NCBI GenBank assembly: GCA_023430825.1
Contig: JAEYYL010000186.1
Span: 1-16,902, forward strand
From: Verrucomicrobiota bacterium
Lineage (GTDB): Bacteria; Verrucomicrobiota; Verrucomicrobiia; Opitutales; Opitutaceae
DNA: 16,902 bases
Direction: 5' to 3'
Shown: positions 14,739 to 16,902 of the stretch, piece after piece
How positions within the stretch are numbered: position 1 is the stretch's first letter
Layout of the letters: each line of letters begins with the position of its first letter
The notes under the pieces: generated by a model
Told to the model about the DNA's origin: nothing
The model's input: only the letters and a program-made list of their open reading frames with translations
Database searches by the model: none
Position numbers and translations under genes: made by a program

Positions 14739-15661
14739 TCATCACCCGTCTCCTGGGCGGCCTGGGCAACCAGATGTTCCAATACGCCGCCGGCCTCGCG
14801 CTCGCCGAGCGCCGCCGCACCGTCCTCAAGCTCGATGTGTCGTGGTTTCGTGAATACGAGGAGTTCGAGGCCCACAACCGCTACGCGCTTTCCTGCTTCA
14901 ACGTCACCGAGCAGTTCGCCACCCAGGAGGAAATCGATCGCGTCCGCGGCGTCGCCCTCACCCGCACCGAACGCTGGTCTCTTCGCTTCGCCCGGCTGCT
15001 TCGCCTCCAGGGCTTCGTTCGACGAAGCACTTCGCGCGGCTGCGTGTATCAGCAGACGAAACACGTCGTCGAACCGACATTCTTCCAGCTTCCCGACCAA
15101 ACCTACTTGGACGGCATGTTCCAATCGGAAGAGTTTTTTCGCCCCTCTTCCGAGCTGTTGGGGCTCCACTTTTCCTTTCGTTACCCGCCGCAGCCAGAGG
15201 TCGCGGAAATGGCCGAGCGGATCCGAAGCGGGCCGTCTGCGGCGCTCCATTTCCGGCGGGGCGACTATACGCGCAATGCATCTTTCAGCAGTAAAATCGG
15301 CGTGATCGACGCCAATTACTACGAACGCGCGGTTCAGATGCTTCGTGAACGCAGCCCCCAAGCGGTGCTCTATATTTTCTCCGACGACATCGAAGCTGTC
15401 TCGCGCGAATTCACCCCTCCCGGCCCGCACGTGTTCGTTCGCTGCGTGCAGCCTTGGCACTCTTACGACAAAATCCGGTTGATGGCGCTCTGCGAACATA
15501 TCGCAATCGCCAACAGCACATTCTCCTGGTGGGCGGCCTGGCTGAATCGGAATCCCGCAAAACTCGTCATCGCTCCCGACCCCTGGTTCGCGGACCCATC
15601 GTTGCCGACGCCCGATTTGGTGCCGAAAAATTGGCGCCGACTATCCCGCATCGCGGGGTAA
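14735..15661 (+). CDS. GT11 alpha-1,2-fucosyltransferase-like glycosyltransferase
   Basis: A 308-residue member of glycosyltransferase family 11, whose known members add L-fucose from GDP-fucose in alpha-1,2 linkage. Motifs seen are GGLGNQMFQYA (8-18), HFRRGDY (172-178, donor phosphate binding), YIFSDD (213-218) and ANSTFSWWAAWLN (259-271). The length is normal. G+C falls from about 70% upstream to the high 50s from around base 15000, inside this gene, with many more A/T third positions, so the gene may be mosaic. GDP-fucose synthesis genes are not in the window. A 56-base gap with a T7 run and a weak hairpin (about 15665-15698) separates it from the next gene. Confidence 0.93.
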   Translation: MIITRLLGGLGNQMFQYAAGLALAERRRTVLKLDVSWFREYEEFEAHNRYALSCFNVTEQFATQEEIDRVRGVALTRTERWSLRFARLLRLQGFVRRSTSRGCVYQQTKHVVEPTFFQLPDQTYLDGMFQSEEFFRPSSELLGLHFSFRYPPQPEVAEMAERIRSGPSAALHFRRGDYTRNASFSSKIGVIDANYYERAVQMLRERSPQAVLYIFSDDIEAVSREFTPPGPHVFVRCVQPWHSYDKIRLMALCEHIAIANSTFSWWAAWLNRNPAKLVIAPDPWFADPSLPTPDLVPKNWRRLSRIAG

Positions 15662-15717
15662 CAAGCGAAAACAAACCCGCCCCTTTTTTTCGTTTCGCCA
15701 TCATCGAGCAGCCGAAA

Positions 15718-16731
15718 ATGACCAAGCCTTCCCTCGCTTTCCGGAACGTCCTAAAAGCCTTGCGCAACACTTTTCAGCGCGCGCTCGCGCACATCGCGCC
15801 GTGGGATGGCAAACTCGACGAGATCGACGCGAAGCTCGCGCGCCTCGAGGTCCTGCTGGAGCACACCCAGGCTTTGGCCGCGCTCCATCTGACCGATCGC
15901 GCCTACGTCGAGGAAATGTTCCTGCGCGCGCACGGCTACGCGCCCAACCTCGAAACACCACGAACCTTCAATGAGAAACTCGCCTGGACGAAGCTGCATC
16001 GCCGGCAGCCGATCTATGCCGAGCTCACCGACAAATCACGCGCAAAGCACTACGTAAGAGAACATCTCGGCCCTGCCTTTGTGATCGAGACCCTCGCCGA
16101 ATGCGAGTCCGTGCACGAACTGGATTTCACCTCTCTCCCCTCGAGCTTCATCCTAAAGCCAACTCACGGCTCCGGATGGACCATCGTAGTGAGGGACAAA
16201 GCTGCGGCCAACTTGCCTGCCATCAAGCGGACGCTGCACGGCTGGATGTCGACGAACTACTTTCGTTTTCAACGCGAGCCCCAATACCGGCCGCTGATCC
16301 CCGCTCTCATCGCCGAACGCCTGCTGCTCGATGCCCACGGCGAACTCCCCAGCGATTTCAAATTTCACTGTTTCCACGGCCGCGTCGGCTTCGTGCAAAT
16401 GGACACGGACCGCCACACAAAGCACCGCAGAAACTTCTACGACCGAGATTGGGAGCCCCAGCCGTTTGACTTTTCCCCCGCAAACGCCGAAGGCGATCCG
16501 CTCTACGCCAAGGGACCACCGGCGAAGCGCCCCGCCGCCTACGATGCGCTCCTCCAAACCGCCGAGAAGCTGGCGGCGCCCTTCGATTATGTTCGCGTCG
16601 ATCTTTACTGCGTCGACGACGCGATTTTCTTCGGCGAACTGACTTTCAACCACGGCGCCGCAAGCGAGCTGTTTTTTCCCCGCAAGTGGGACCGGGTGTG
16701 GGGAGATCTTTGGCAACTCGACTCCCGATGA
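15718..16731 (+). CDS. TupA-like ATP-grasp protein
   Basis: A 337-residue protein of the TupA-like ATP-grasp family, named after a teichuronopeptide biosynthesis protein and common in capsule and lipopolysaccharide clusters. ATP-grasp enzymes form amide-type bonds through an acyl-phosphate, so it could attach an amino acid to a uronic acid or to the glycan. Visible features are a short N-terminal coiled coil (31-55), TFNEKLAW (83-90), the ATP-binding FILKPTHGSGW (144-154), DFKFHCFHGRVGFVQMD (213-229), and the metal-site region YVRVDLYC and FFGELTFNHGAA (291-315). ATG 15718 gives the family N-terminus; the longer open frame upstream overlaps the GT11 gene out of frame. Its base composition is lower in G+C than the cluster core. 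The stop overlaps the next start (ATGA). Confidence 0.88.
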   Translation: MTKPSLAFRNVLKALRNTFQRALAHIAPWDGKLDEIDAKLARLEVLLEHTQALAALHLTDRAYVEEMFLRAHGYAPNLETPRTFNEKLAWTKLHRRQPIYAELTDKSRAKHYVREHLGPAFVIETLAECESVHELDFTSLPSSFILKPTHGSGWTIVVRDKAAANLPAIKRTLHGWMSTNYFRFQREPQYRPLIPALIAERLLLDAHGELPSDFKFHCFHGRVGFVQMDTDRHTKHRRNFYDRDWEPQPFDFSPANAEGDPLYAKGPPAKRPAAYDALLQTAEKLAAPFDYVRVDLYCVDDAIFFGELTFNHGAASELFFPRKWDRVWGDLWQLDSR

Positions 16732-16902
16732 TGCACAACAGCGACCATCTCGGTCGAAGCCCAGTATTACCGTTCGCCGCGCCGCACACCGCGGTGTTCT
16801 ACTCCACCATCCGCCACTGGCCGTGGGGCGCGCCCGATTATGTTTGGCCGCGCGCCGCCGCCGAACTCGCGCGGCGCGGCGTTCCCGTGATCGCCGTGGT
16901 GC
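16728..16902 (+). CDS. Start of a probable glycosyltransferase (partial, cut by window end)
   Basis: The first 58 codons are seen. The ATG at 16728 overlaps the tupA-like stop by four bases, in keeping with the operon pattern; a second ATG follows directly. The reading frame stays open to the window end and gives AVFYSTIRHWPWGAPDYVW followed by AAAELARRGVPVIAV. A first beta strand, a loop, then a helix leading to a second strand is how GT4/GT-B glycosyltransferases usually begin. Composition returns toward high G+C. Identity is a suggestion from this short stretch and its context. Confidence 0.6.
   Translation, partial: MMHNSDHLGRSPVLPFAAPHTAVFYSTIRHWPWGAPDYVWPRAAAELARRGVPVIAVV

Noticed and set aside
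15665..15698. Terminator between the GT11 and TupA-like genes
   Set aside because: A six-base GCGAAA/TTTCGC pairing exists, but the T7 run lies inside the loop rather than after the stem, so it does not fit a rho-independent terminator.

Overview
The window is very GC-rich, compact bacterial chromosome, roughly 70% G+C over most of its length. The gene content and the repeat-filled intergenic gaps suggest a Verrucomicrobiota member of the Opitutaceae type. That placement is inferred from overall style; no marker gene here proves it. Most starts have no visible Shine-Dalgarno sequence. One exception is the 174-residue secreted protein that starts at 3849.

Left part, 1-4228. A large secreted protein (3-3212, +) joins a pectate-lyase-like beta-helix, a glycosidase-like barrel and a small C-terminal beta domain. 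It converges on an unrecognised secreted protein (3325-3849, -). The gap between them holds an inverted octamer-repeat pair. A gene-free stretch follows (3850-4228) with a four-copy heptamer array and a strong rho-independent terminator.

Middle part, 4229-7252. The minus strand carries, in transcription order, an SDR epimerase-like protein, YbaB/EbfC, RecR, tRNA-Gly(CCC) and a small exported Cys-rich peptide with an internal 15-residue duplication. A DJ-1/PfpI protein is divergent from the epimerase, with only 17 bases between the two starts.

Right part, 7438-16902. This is a plus-strand surface-polysaccharide cluster of the ABC-transporter (Wzm/Wzt) type. It contains an asparagine-synthase-like amidotransferase fused to a GT4 glycosyltransferase, an FdtA-type sugar ketoisomerase, Wzm, Wzt with a C-terminal glycan-binding-type extension, two different FkbM methyltransferases, a GT11 fucosyltransferase-like enzyme, a TupA-like ATP-grasp protein, and the first 58 codons of another gene, probably a glycosyltransferase. 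Nearly all junctions are 4-base ATGA or GTGA stop/start overlaps, so the module is almost certainly one translationally coupled operon. The wzm-wzt junction is broken by an inverted heptamer array, and the GT11-tupA junction by 56 bases. A plausible division of labour is as follows: glycosyltransferases build the chain, FdtA helps make a deoxysugar donor, the amidotransferase and ATP-grasp enzymes add amide or amino-acid groups, the methyltransferases cap or decorate, and Wzm/Wzt export the product.

The most unusual material lies between and at the edges of genes. Several sequence-unrelated 7- or 8-base repeat families occur, three of them as opposed arms able to fold into hairpins. A 24-base GC-rich palindromic element occurs twice, and one copy supplies the 3' end of the fdtA coding sequence.
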